Part shown: in pieces, positions 21,978-30,034 of the stretch
How the letters are laid out: each line of letters begins with the position of its first letter
How positions within the stretch are numbered: position 1 is the first letter of the stretch
IMG/VR virus record: IMGVR_UViG_3300042891_000592
Coordinates: 1-37,125 of that record
Direction: 5' to 3' (one strand)
Origin: a virus
Length of the DNA: 37,125 nucleotides
Notes under the pieces: model-generated
What the model was told of the DNA's origin: nothing
Database searches by the model: none
What the model saw: only the letters and a program-made list of their open reading frames with translations
Program-made: the position numbers and the translations under genes

Positions 21978-23728
21978 TATTTTTTTAATTTAAATACTAG
22001 TTGTCCGCAGTCCCAAACTTTAAAAAACCCGTTGTTTTCCATATTTTGTGATGCAGTTAATGTGTTATCAAATGTTAATAGTTTGTGTTTCATTAAGTGT
22101 TTTTGCCATTGATACCGTGAACCTGCATACTTTCCGGATTTATCAATATAAAAAAATCCTGGTGGTGATGTAGATTCTAACGTAAATCCTAATTTGTAAT
22201 AAACATTACCAGTGCTATAACGACGATTGCAATACGACAGTAATACATCATTGGGTTCCATATAACATTTAACAAAATGTTTAATAAGTTTACTTGCGCC
22301 GCCTACTACTTGCAACCCCGAGAATGAACATAATCGTAATAGTTCAAATGTATTAGTGGCTTTAGTAAATCTTGGCTTACCAAACGTTGCAACCATAATT
22401 AATCTATTAGTAGTATCGTACAGACCTAGGTTAATTAAACTGTTAACGTCTCCCTGCAGGTGATGAGTTGATATAAACTGTGCCTTCTCAGCTGAATTAA
22501 CTACTTGCAGGTTAGTGTGCCTTGCGTATAATTTAGAATGTAGCCCTAATCTGCTATCAATTAAATTAATAGTTTGTTCCCATTTTTCATTAATTTCTGT
22601 ATCCCAAAATTGTAATAATGCAATGTTTTGTGATATACATGCATTAGTTTTTTGTAAATGATACATCTGTGTTTTGTTATACTGTTCTGAATGAAAATAA
22701 CATCCGTTAATTTCTATTGCTAAATTATAGTCTGGAAAATATAAATCTAATTCTTTAGGTGAAATTATAGTTCTATTATTCGTAATTATTTTAACACCTT
22801 TTTGATCATAATGCAAGTATAATCTTCGTTCTAATTCACTTGCAGAATGCCGGACGATATTAATATTTAATGAATGAAAAATTTTGCATAGTTGACTAGA
22901 ACTAATACCTATATCATTAGCAATCTCGTGTACAGTTTTACCTGAATGCTGTTCATTTTCTAGCCAAGATGCGTTTGTAAGTTTTTCTAATGTATCTGCA
23001 GAAAAATAGTGTTCTCGTTTAGTAGCAACGCTTTTTTCTCGTATACTTGCATTACTTAGAGGATTAATATAACCGTATTTAATAATGTTAGTATCTTTAA
23101 TTTGTTGTTGAATATCTAAATTTAGTAACGGATTAGTGCAGCCGTATCTAATAAGATTCGTTTCTTTAATTTTAGATTGAACATTATAATTTTTTGCAGG
23201 ATTATCAAAGCCGTATTTAATTAAATTAGTATTTTTAATTTTTTGCTTAGTCTCTGATAAGTGCATAACATGTGATACATTATATTTTTCTAAATTAGAA
23301 GTAATAACACGTTGTTTGTATTCGTCAGTTTGAGAATAATGGTCAACACCGTATTTTTCTAAACTAGTAGATTTTACTTTAGTTTTCCAATCGTTGGTTT
23401 GAGTGTGCCATTCGACACCAAGAAGTTCTAAATTCTTTTTCTTTTTTATAACAGTAGAATAAGTTGCAGTGCATTTTGGACTGCAATATGCTCGGTATTG
23501 TTGTAAATCTAAATGCCAACTTAACTGGTTACTGCATTCACAACACGGAATTACAAGTGATTGTTGTTTAATATGATAAATTATTTGTCTAGCATTTGTA
23601 CTAGACAATAATGTAGAAATTTGTGATATTTGTTCAGCATACGGTGTTTTTAATAATGCTGTGTAAGACAGGCGAGGTCGCCTGTCTAAATCCGTTAATG
23701 TAGTTAAAATTTTTTGATATTCAATCAC
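21977..23728 (-). CDS. Vsr-like (EDxHD-type) putative homing endonuclease with repeat array, 583 aa
   Basis: Paralogue of the gene at 1090-2526 with the same order of parts. A zinc module comes first: C62/C63 and C65 with C82-x3-C86 (YCSPKC). An array of about five or six 23-residue repeats follows (96-232), typified by IKNTNLIKYGFDNPAKNYNV. Next are a helix-turn-helix (262-292), then the nuclease core (298-385) with E298/E300, D328 in KELDLYFPDYNLAIEINGCYFHS, and a C-terminal domain (390-583) sharing QVVGGASKLIKHF, LSYCNRRYSTGNVYYKLGF and VWDCGQLVFK. Its ATG overlaps the gp55 stop by 4 bases. It sits between gp55 and the small gp47-linked gene and splits an otherwise conserved neighbourhood. 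Confidence 0.75.
   Translation of the reverse strand: MIEYQKILTTLTDLDRRPRLSYTALLKTPYAEQISQISTLLSSTNARQIIYHIKQQSLVIPCCECSNQLSWHLDLQQYRAYCSPKCTATYSTVIKKKKNLELLGVEWHTQTNDWKTKVKSTSLEKYGVDHYSQTDEYKQRVITSNLEKYNVSHVMHLSETKQKIKNTNLIKYGFDNPAKNYNVQSKIKETNLIRYGCTNPLLNLDIQQQIKDTNIIKYGYINPLSNASIREKSVATKREHYFSADTLEKLTNASWLENEQHSGKTVHEIANDIGISSSQLCKIFHSLNINIVRHSASELERRLYLHYDQKGVKIITNNRTIISPKELDLYFPDYNLAIEINGCYFHSEQYNKTQMYHLQKTNACISQNIALLQFWDTEINEKWEQTINLIDSRLGLHSKLYARHTNLQVVNSAEKAQFISTHHLQGDVNSLINLGLYDTTNRLIMVATFGKPRFTKATNTFELLRLCSFSGLQVVGGASKLIKHFVKCYMEPNDVLLSYCNRRYSTGNVYYKLGFTLESTSPPGFFYIDKSGKYAGSRYQWQKHLMKHKLLTFDNTLTASQNMENNGFFKVWDCGQLVFKLKK
23033..23443 (-). repeat. Array of degenerate 69-bp (23-residue) DNA-binding-type repeats
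   Basis: Repeats carry the core K-TNL-KYG--NP. The first copies have SLEKYGVDHYS and NLEKYNVSHVM; the later copies NLIKYGFDNPA, NLIRYGCTNPL and NIIKYGYINPL. Similarity is at protein level; the DNA has drifted. The paralogue near gp23 has a single copy. Confidence 0.8.
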
Positions 23729-24549
23729 TCGTAATCCTCTGATCTTCGCATTGCTACCTCATATTCTTCTGAACCTGTTCTAGTATACGACGGATTCATT
23801 CCATTCATTTCTAAAATATCGTCTCTAATATTCTGATTGCGCTTCTCTATATTTATAACTCTTACGAACGAATTGGTAACTGCAGCAGTAAAGTATGCAA
23901 ATGGATTATCTGATTTAGATTCGTCAAATTGTAATCCAATTTGTGTTAGTTGTAATATTGCCTGTCCACGCATTTCATCGTTGTAGGTATAACCTCTAAC
24001 ATTACCTCTAGTAGCATAACGTTCACAAAGTTTAATCATCATACGAGCTAACGTATCAGTAATTTGTCCTGCATTTTTATCAAAATGCCCAGTTTCTAAG
24101 TCTCCCCTCCAGTGGCTTTTACCTACACATACAAGTTCGTCATCTATAAATTTCCAATGTTGAAACGGCGGAAAATTAACTTTTTCTCTTCTATCTGCTT
24201 CTGTTTTTGGATTTTTCTTTCTTACTGAATTAAGAGGAATATGATCGTAAGTCATAATTCTAAAAACTACATTTTCTTTTGCAATTTTTTTATAATCAAC
24301 TTCGCAGTCAGCTTGTTTAATCTTTTCGCCGCTGCTTTTTCGAATAGCGTAGTCTAAATCGCCTATTCTTTTTGCTTGATTTCGTTTAGCTTCTGCGATA
24401 GTGCGGATGTTTATCTTATCTAAGCTAGGTAAAATTATATCATATTGGTGAAAAGATTTATCTGTAAACACACAGTAAGAGCTTTTTGATCTGTGTATTT
24501 CTAACAGCATATCCTTGTTGTTTAAGTAATTTACTTTTGGTGTAAGCAT
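23725..24549 (-). CDS. 55: Late-transcription sigma factor gp55
   Basis: Directs host RNA polymerase to late promoters such as the NATAAATA elements here. The C-terminal half has the gp55 pattern: IKLCERYATRGNVRGYTYND, then EMRGQAILQLTQIGLQFDES and KSDNPFAYFTAAVTNSFVRV, equivalent to sigma region 2. The N-terminal half is longer than in T4 (gp55 there has 185 residues). I chose ATG 24549 (274 residues) because GGAGA lies about 8 bases upstream; an ATG at 24564 precedes that ribosome site and is only about 5 bases from the predicted RNA start. First gene of the operon that includes gp47 and gp46. Confidence 0.92.
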   Translation of the reverse strand: MLTPKVNYLNNKDMLLEIHRSKSSYCVFTDKSFHQYDIILPSLDKINIRTIAEAKRNQAKRIGDLDYAIRKSSGEKIKQADCEVDYKKIAKENVVFRIMTYDHIPLNSVRKKNPKTEADRREKVNFPPFQHWKFIDDELVCVGKSHWRGDLETGHFDKNAGQITDTLARMMIKLCERYATRGNVRGYTYNDEMRGQAILQLTQIGLQFDESKSDNPFAYFTAAVTNSFVRVINIEKRNQNIRDDILEMNGMNPSYTRTGSEEYEVAMRRSEDYE

Positions 24550-24575
24550 TGTTCGTATCTCCATGTACTGTATAT

Positions 24576-24604
24576 ATTATAAACTCTATACTTAATAAAG
24601 TCAA
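24576..24604 (-). promoter_or_regulatory. Sigma-70-type promoter for the gp55-gp47-gp46 operon
   Basis: Minus strand TTGACT (24604-24599), 17-base spacer, consensus TATAAT (24581-24576). Predicted start near 24569. Its -35 box touches the plus-strand late-type element. Confidence 0.8.
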
Positions 24605-24611
24605 ATAAATA
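24604..24611 (+). promoter_or_regulatory. Late-promoter-like element AATAAATA for the baseplate operon
   Basis: AATAAATA lies 23 bases before the ATG at 24635, with AGAGGA between. Predicted start near 24617. It shares one base with the -35 box of the divergent gp55 promoter. Confidence 0.5.
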
Positions 24612-24634
24612 ATGTTATATAAGAGGATTTATTT

Positions 24635-25570
24635 ATGGCAATGAATATGGCAGGCGCAGCTGCTGGCGTAGGAATGGGCGCAACTGCATTAGGCGGTGCA
24701 TTTAGTTTTTTGAGTGACTCGAGATCAATGACATTGCCTAGAGCAGGTGAAGTAATCGGCGATACAATGAGTGTTGCACCGTATTTTGATGATTTAAAAA
24801 TTGATGATTGGAGAGTTCGATTATCGTTACCGTTATGGCCGAGTTTTAGGTATACAAATGCAGTATTACAACCATTGCTTGATGCTGGAGGAATGATTTT
24901 TCCGTACACACCTAGTATTACTATTCATTCAAATGCATCGTACACAGCAATGCAACCAGTACATTCAAACTACAAGTTTAATGCATATCAGCATAGTGAT
25001 CCGGGTACAATTACAATTACCGCACCAATGAATGTTGAAGATCAAGAACAAGCATTATATTGGATTGCGGCACTGCATTACTTTCGATCAGTAACAAAAA
25101 TGTTTTCAGGTAATGATCCAAAAGCTGGTAATCCGCCACCGATTGTAAAATTAAATGCATACGGAAGTTATGTGTTTAACAATGTACCAGTCGCAGTTAC
25201 ATCGTTTCAAACAACATTAGATGCACAATGTGATTATATTCCAGTTGCTACACACACTAGTATGGTAGGAAAAGTTAATTCGTTAGCAGAAGGTATTGGC
25301 GGATTAGCTGGAGCACTAGGTGGAGCATTTGGCATGCAAAAAGCTACAAGCAAACTTACAGATATAACAGAAGGAGTTAGTAAAGTAGCAACACTAGCTA
25401 ATGCTATGGGATTAGGTTTTGATGCTGAAGGAGGTATTGCATATGTACCAACTAGGAGCCAGTTTACAGTAAATTTAACACCTATGTATAGCAGAACAAC
25501 TGCCCGTAAGTTTAGTTTAGATAACTTTGTTACCGGATCATATCTTAACAATAACACAGGATATATTTAA
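24635..25570 (+). CDS. 48: Baseplate tail-tube protein, gp48/gp54-like
   Basis: Joins the baseplate hub to the tail tube. The family pattern is GGMIFPYTPSITIHSNASYT (about residues 90-109), then PVHSNYKFNAYQHSDPGTIT and a segment ALYWIAALHYFRSVTKMFSG. T4 has two related proteins, gp48 (364 residues) and gp54 (320); only one occurs here, and which one it represents is unclear. Marine T4-like phages usually call it gp48. The N-terminus is Gly/Ala-rich and hydrophobic (AGAAAGVGMGATALGGAF), as is a second stretch near 222-240, perhaps hub or tape-measure contacts. Ribosome site AGAGGA. First gene of the plus-strand baseplate operon. Confidence 0.8.
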   Translation: MAMNMAGAAAGVGMGATALGGAFSFLSDSRSMTLPRAGEVIGDTMSVAPYFDDLKIDDWRVRLSLPLWPSFRYTNAVLQPLLDAGGMIFPYTPSITIHSNASYTAMQPVHSNYKFNAYQHSDPGTITITAPMNVEDQEQALYWIAALHYFRSVTKMFSGNDPKAGNPPPIVKLNAYGSYVFNNVPVAVTSFQTTLDAQCDYIPVATHTSMVGKVNSLAEGIGGLAGALGGAFGMQKATSKLTDITEGVSKVATLANAMGLGFDAEGGIAYVPTRSQFTVNLTPMYSRTTARKFSLDNFVTGSYLNNNTGYI

Positions 25571-25572
25571 AC

Positions 25573-25875
25573 ATGATAGCAAAATACAAAAATACAAGTC
25601 CGTGGTATAAAACTTCGGTTACACAGGATTACTTAGATATTTTAAAAATTCGTCCAGTTGCAGCAGAAGTAGTTGACTTTTTGTATACAATTGAAATACA
25701 ATACAAGCATCGTCCAGATTTATTAGCATTTGATTTATACGGTGATGCAGCATTATGGTGGGTGTTTACACAGCGTAATCTTGATGTAATTCAAGATCCA
25801 ATTTTTGATTTTGTGCCAGGAACACAAATATATATTCCGCAAATGAGTAAATTAAAAGTATCATTAGGGATATAA
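25573..25875 (+). CDS. 53: Baseplate wedge protein gp53-like
   Basis: The pattern YKHRPDLLAFDLYGDAALWW followed by VFTQRNLDVIQDPIFDFVPG and IYIPQ is that of gp53-type wedge proteins, including a LysM-like end. The 100 residues are about half of T4 gp53 (196), so this is the conserved core only. It lies 2 bases after the gp48-like gene and 3 bases before the hub candidate. Confidence 0.8.
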   Translation: MIAKYKNTSPWYKTSVTQDYLDILKIRPVAAEVVDFLYTIEIQYKHRPDLLAFDLYGDAALWWVFTQRNLDVIQDPIFDFVPGTQIYIPQMSKLKVSLGI

Positions 25876-25878
25876 ATT

Positions 25879-28179
25879 ATGACAGATTCAGCAACAACAT
25901 TGTTTAATAGTGCAACGTCGTCAGATGTAGTAACTAGCATTTCGGCCTTTGCAAAAAGCATTACAACCAAATATCAAAAAATTGGTGATATTCCGCTACC
26001 GATACCAAATGTGTTACATGATTATGCATCTTACAATTATATTATAGGATTTGCAGTAATAACAAATGATGATTTAGCAAATCCAGATTCAACATATATG
26101 TCGAACAAGTCAGTATTAAAAGATAAAAAAACAGGTGATTCAAAAACATCAGACTTGCGATATATATTTAAAGCTGGTAATGCAGATCCTGATAATAGAA
26201 TTTTAACAGCATATGGAAAGTTTGATTTCTTTATAGATGACTTGAATATTGAAAGTGTTATCGGTCTTGAAAGAAGTAACAATACAAATACAACTAATAT
26301 AACATTTAGTGTAACTGAGCCGTATAGCATGGGGTTGTTTTCAATAGCATGCCAACAAGCTGCATGGGATGCTGGACATAAAAATTGGAGAGAAGCACCG
26401 TTTTTAATAACTATCGAGTTTCGTGGCAACGATGAAATGGGTGTAATGTCGCAAATACCTACAACACAACGACATATTCTTGTTAAGTTTCAAGAGATGA
26501 GTATGACAGTTAATCATACTGGTTCTGTTTATCAGTGTAGTGTATTTGCATGGAATAACTCGGCGTTAACTGCAAAAAATGCAACGTTAAAGAATGATAT
26601 GTCGGTTAAAGGGTCGTCGGTACAAGAAGTATTGCAAACTGGTGAAAACAGTCTTCAAGCTGTATGGAATAGACGATTACAACAACTTAAAGAAGATAAA
26701 GTTCTTGAAGTACCAGATGAAATAATAATTTTATTTCCTGATGCAGTATACAGTGAAAACGATGAAGATAATAAAGGCAATACTGAAGAAGTATCGAGTG
26801 CAACTACTGGTTCAGCAGCTCCTCAGGATGCAATTTATAAAAAATTAGGTGTAATGAAAGATGAAAAAAATAATAATCAAGTACAAGATCCTAAAAATTG
26901 TAATATAATCGGGCAAGCATTAATTGGAGTAGGGCAGGATAAGAAAGCAGACGCGCCTTTTGGTAAAGATCAAGAAGTGTACAACGAGCAAGCAAAAGTA
27001 AATGTGCGTCAGAATAATACACCTACAACAACTGAAACTGATTTTAGGTTTAGACAAGATATGTCAATACCAAATGTTATTAATCAAGTAATTTTGCAAA
27101 GTAATTTCCCACAAGAAGCGTTAGATCCAAACGCGTTATCACCAGAAGGATATGTAAAATGGTGGAGGATTGATACACAAGTTTATAATGTGTCAACTGA
27201 TGCAAATTATAAATCAACTGGTACACAACCTAAAATTTTAGTGTATAGAGTAATTCCGTATAATGCACATAATAGTTCAGGACCGGGCGCTGCAGGTGCT
27301 AAACCACAAGGATATGCCGAATTATACAAAAAAGCTGTGAAAAAATATGATTATATCTATACTGGTAAAAATGTTGATGTATTAAATTTTGAAATTAAAA
27401 TTGAAAATAGTTTTGCAGTGTCCATGGCAGCAGATGCAGGCGCAAGATCTCAAGATGTTGTAACAGCCGAAAAGCAAGGTTCGGCTCCTGTTGAAACTAA
27501 CGTAATTAATCTACAAGGTGAAGAACCTGAAGAAAATACAACTCATAATTCAGTATCGTATAATAACACAAAATCAAAAACTGATAAGTTAGGCGGTAGT
27601 GGAGTTGACACTAACATAACCCGAGCAGCTAGATTATTTCACGATTCAATAACTGAAGGTCAAGATATGATAATGTTGGATTTAAAAATCGTAGGAGATC
27701 CGTTTTTTATTGCACAAAGTGGAATAGGAAATTATACATCAAAACCAACAGAGCATTCGAATCTAAATTTAGACGGAACTGTTAATTGGCAAAATGGTGA
27801 AGTGCATATTATTGTTAATTTTAGAACTCCAATTGAAATTAATCAGTATACTGGTTTGTATCAATTTCAAGGAGAAACCCAACCACATGCAAAGGAAACT
27901 ACTCCAGTTATGCAATATAGCGGATTATATAGAATAAATCGAGTCACTAGTACATTTAAGAGTGGACAATTTGAACAACGATTACTTGGACAACGTTTAA
28001 GACTGCAAGAGAAAGAAAAAGAATCACAATCGTCATTTGGCACTGGTAATTTAACAGCTTCGGCTGAGAACATAATGAAAAAAATAAGCAATTTACCTGG
28101 TGACCTTGTAGATACGGTGAGTGATGTTGCAAGTTCGATAGGCAAGAATATTGTTACATTTATCACACCTGGAGATTAA
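25879..28179 (+). CDS. Putative baseplate hub protein, gp27 position, 766 aa
   Basis: Large beta-rich protein just before gp5. Residues 1-225 (GKFDFFIDDLNIESVIGLER; SVTEPYSMGLFSIACQQAAW; FLITIEFRGND) look like the tail-tube-like domains of hub proteins such as gp27. The middle (about 290-400) is Gln/Asn/Asp-rich and probably a linker. Residues 395-520 and 560-720 resume beta structure (DMIMLDLKIVGDPFFIAQSG, then YTGLYQFQGE, YSGLYRINRVTSTFKSGQFEQ), the last resembling a phage hub C-terminus. T4 gp27 has 391 residues, so this is about twice as long. The assignment rests on position and general features. Confidence 0.6.
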   Translation: MTDSATTLFNSATSSDVVTSISAFAKSITTKYQKIGDIPLPIPNVLHDYASYNYIIGFAVITNDDLANPDSTYMSNKSVLKDKKTGDSKTSDLRYIFKAGNADPDNRILTAYGKFDFFIDDLNIESVIGLERSNNTNTTNITFSVTEPYSMGLFSIACQQAAWDAGHKNWREAPFLITIEFRGNDEMGVMSQIPTTQRHILVKFQEMSMTVNHTGSVYQCSVFAWNNSALTAKNATLKNDMSVKGSSVQEVLQTGENSLQAVWNRRLQQLKEDKVLEVPDEIIILFPDAVYSENDEDNKGNTEEVSSATTGSAAPQDAIYKKLGVMKDEKNNNQVQDPKNCNIIGQALIGVGQDKKADAPFGKDQEVYNEQAKVNVRQNNTPTTTETDFRFRQDMSIPNVINQVILQSNFPQEALDPNALSPEGYVKWWRIDTQVYNVSTDANYKSTGTQPKILVYRVIPYNAHNSSGPGAAGAKPQGYAELYKKAVKKYDYIYTGKNVDVLNFEIKIENSFAVSMAADAGARSQDVVTAEKQGSAPVETNVINLQGEEPEENTTHNSVSYNNTKSKTDKLGGSGVDTNITRAARLFHDSITEGQDMIMLDLKIVGDPFFIAQSGIGNYTSKPTEHSNLNLDGTVNWQNGEVHIIVNFRTPIEINQYTGLYQFQGETQPHAKETTPVMQYSGLYRINRVTSTFKSGQFEQRLLGQRLRLQEKEKESQSSFGTGNLTASAENIMKKISNLPGDLVDTVSDVASSIGKNIVTFITPGD

Positions 28180-28182
28180 TAT

Positions 28183-29544
28183 ATGAGTGAAACAACAGAT
28201 ACAATACCAGCATCGTACGGCGAATCAAAACCAGGTCCATTTTTAGCTAAAGTAATTAGCCATTTAGATTCGTCTTATATGGGCGGCTTAGAAGTTGAAA
28301 TATTAAGAAGTGTAGGTAATGATGGGTCGTCAGGGCAAACACATCAAGTAAAATATATGAGTCCATTTTACGGAGTTACTAGTGCCGATTTTACAACTGG
28401 TAAAGAAAATGATTTTCAAAATACACAAAAGAGTTACGGCATGTGGATGGTTCCGCCCGATCCAGGAACAACTGTAATCGTTGTTTTTATTGACGGAGAT
28501 CCAAAACGAGGATATTGGATCGGCTGTGTACAAGATGAAAGTATGAATTTTATGGTTCCTGGATTAGCAGCTACTGCAAATATAGTAGATCCATCAGGTG
28601 ATAGATTGCCGGTAGCTGAATTTAATAGAACTTTGAATAAAAACAATACGTTACCTGATCCTACTAAAGTTCCAAAACCAGTACATCCGTTTGCAGCAGT
28701 GTTGCAAAAAAGTGGGTTAGATAAGGATGATATTCGTGGTATAACAACAAGCAGCGCACGCCGTGAAACTCCTAGCTCAGTATTTGGAATTTCCACACCT
28801 GGACCGTTAGATAAAAGTGATGGTGCAAAACAAGGAACGATTGGTAAAAAAGATCACCCTATTAAAAATGCGTATGTAAGTCGACTAGGCGGATCGACGT
28901 TTGTAATGGACGACGGTGACGATAAGTTTGTTAGATCAAAACCTGCATCAGCTGCTGGTCCGGAGTATATTGCAGTTGAGCAAGGAAAAGAGCCAGGCGA
29001 TTCTGGCCATTCTATTCCACATAATGAATTAGTTCGTATTAGAACTAGAACCGGGCATCAGATTTTATTACATAATAGTGAAGATTTAATTTATATCTCG
29101 CATGGTAGCGGAAATTCATGGATTGAGATGACTGCTAATGGTAAAATTGACGTGTATGCAAAAGACAGCATTAGTTTTCATACCGAAAAAGATTTTAACT
29201 TTACTGCAAACCGTGATATAAATTTTACCGCATCACGTAATATTAATACAAGTGCAGGCGGTTATATAAGAGAAACATCGGGTGGTGCAAATGAAACTAG
29301 TGCAGGCGGAAACATAGTTGAATCTGCAGCTCAAATTCAAATGAATGGTCCGGCAGCACAAGCAGCACTTAAAGCAAATCGGATACCGCAACGTGAACCA
29401 TGGTTAGGCCACGAGAATTTAGACCCAACTGTCGAAACAGACGCAACTAAAGAACCAAAAGAACCTGCCGGAGCTCCGGCGTATACGCTCCCTAATGACA
29501 CGTTTGAAAAACTTAAAGGACCTGAAGACGAGCAACAAGGATAA
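28183..29544 (+). CDS. 5: Baseplate hub/needle protein gp5, without lysozyme domain
   Basis: Forms the puncturing device at the tail tip. Residues 15-130 form the OB-fold: GPFLAKVISHLDSSYMGGLE, YGMWMVPPDPGTTVIVVFIDGD and GYWIGCVQDESMNFMVPG. A Pro/Thr-rich linker follows. About residues 275-390 hold beta-helix-type repeats (IRTRTGHQILLHNSED, then WIEMTANGKIDVYAKDSISF and NFTANRDINFTASRNINTSA). There is no room for, or trace of, the T4 lysozyme domain (residues 174-342 in T4). The C-terminus is acidic and Pro-rich. Ribosome site GGAGA overlaps the end of the previous gene. Confidence 0.9.
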   Translation: MSETTDTIPASYGESKPGPFLAKVISHLDSSYMGGLEVEILRSVGNDGSSGQTHQVKYMSPFYGVTSADFTTGKENDFQNTQKSYGMWMVPPDPGTTVIVVFIDGDPKRGYWIGCVQDESMNFMVPGLAATANIVDPSGDRLPVAEFNRTLNKNNTLPDPTKVPKPVHPFAAVLQKSGLDKDDIRGITTSSARRETPSSVFGISTPGPLDKSDGAKQGTIGKKDHPIKNAYVSRLGGSTFVMDDGDDKFVRSKPASAAGPEYIAVEQGKEPGDSGHSIPHNELVRIRTRTGHQILLHNSEDLIYISHGSGNSWIEMTANGKIDVYAKDSISFHTEKDFNFTANRDINFTASRNINTSAGGYIRETSGGANETSAGGNIVESAAQIQMNGPAAQAALKANRIPQREPWLGHENLDPTVETDATKEPKEPAGAPAYTLPNDTFEKLKGPEDEQQG

Positions 29545-29549
29545 TAAAA

Positions 29550-29987
29550 ATGAGTCAACAATACGACAGAATACAACTACCTGCAATTACAAAAAAAACA
29601 GAAGTAATTGCACCAAAAACATATAAAGGATTTTCAACTTTAAATAGTAAAGCAGAGCATTATAGTTTATATGATTTTGAGTTAATCAAACAAGATATTA
29701 TAAATCATTTTCACATTAGACAAGGAGAACGTCTAATGCAACCAACATTTGGCACAATTATATGGGATATCTTGTTTGAACCGATTACAGAGCAGGTAAA
29801 ATCTATAATTTTAGAAGATGTATCTAGAATTATTAATTATGATCCAAGAGTTAAGATAACTGATACGAATATTTCGGTATATGAATCCGGTATACAGATT
29901 TTGTTTTCATTAACGTATACCGCATACAATATCACTGAGAGAATAACGTTACGATTTGACGAAGCAAACGGTTTAACTACAAGATAA
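29550..29987 (+). CDS. 25: Baseplate wedge protein gp25
   Basis: Conserved sheath initiator of contractile systems. 145 residues (T4: 132). The family core is LMQPTFGTIIWDILFEPITE (residues 65-84), followed by a helical segment and an immunoglobulin-like beta end (SLTYTAYNITERITLRF). It lies 5 bases after gp5 with AAGGA as ribosome site. The lysozyme-like label sometimes attached to this family is only a fold name; it acts as a structural part. Confidence 0.95.
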   Translation: MSQQYDRIQLPAITKKTEVIAPKTYKGFSTLNSKAEHYSLYDFELIKQDIINHFHIRQGERLMQPTFGTIIWDILFEPITEQVKSIILEDVSRIINYDPRVKITDTNISVYESGIQILFSLTYTAYNITERITLRFDEANGLTTR

Positions 29988-30007
29988 ACTGCATGGTTAA
30001 TATAAAC

Positions 30008-30015
30008 AATAAATA
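30008..30015 (+). promoter_or_regulatory. Late-promoter-like element AATAAATA before gp6
   Basis: AATAAATA lies 19 bases before the gp6 ATG, with AGGA between; predicted start near 30021. Confidence 0.5.
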
Positions 30016-30034
30016 TCATTATTAGGACAACATC

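Noticed and set aside
24550-24564. gp55 start at ATG 24564
   Set aside because: It precedes the GGAGA ribosome site and lies about 5 bases from the predicted RNA start; ATG 24549 fits better.
25234-25557. Minus-strand frames of about 100 residues inside baseplate genes (also near 26037, 28434, 33148)
   Set aside because: They lie opposite strongly supported genes, lack ribosome sites and have low-complexity shadow composition.
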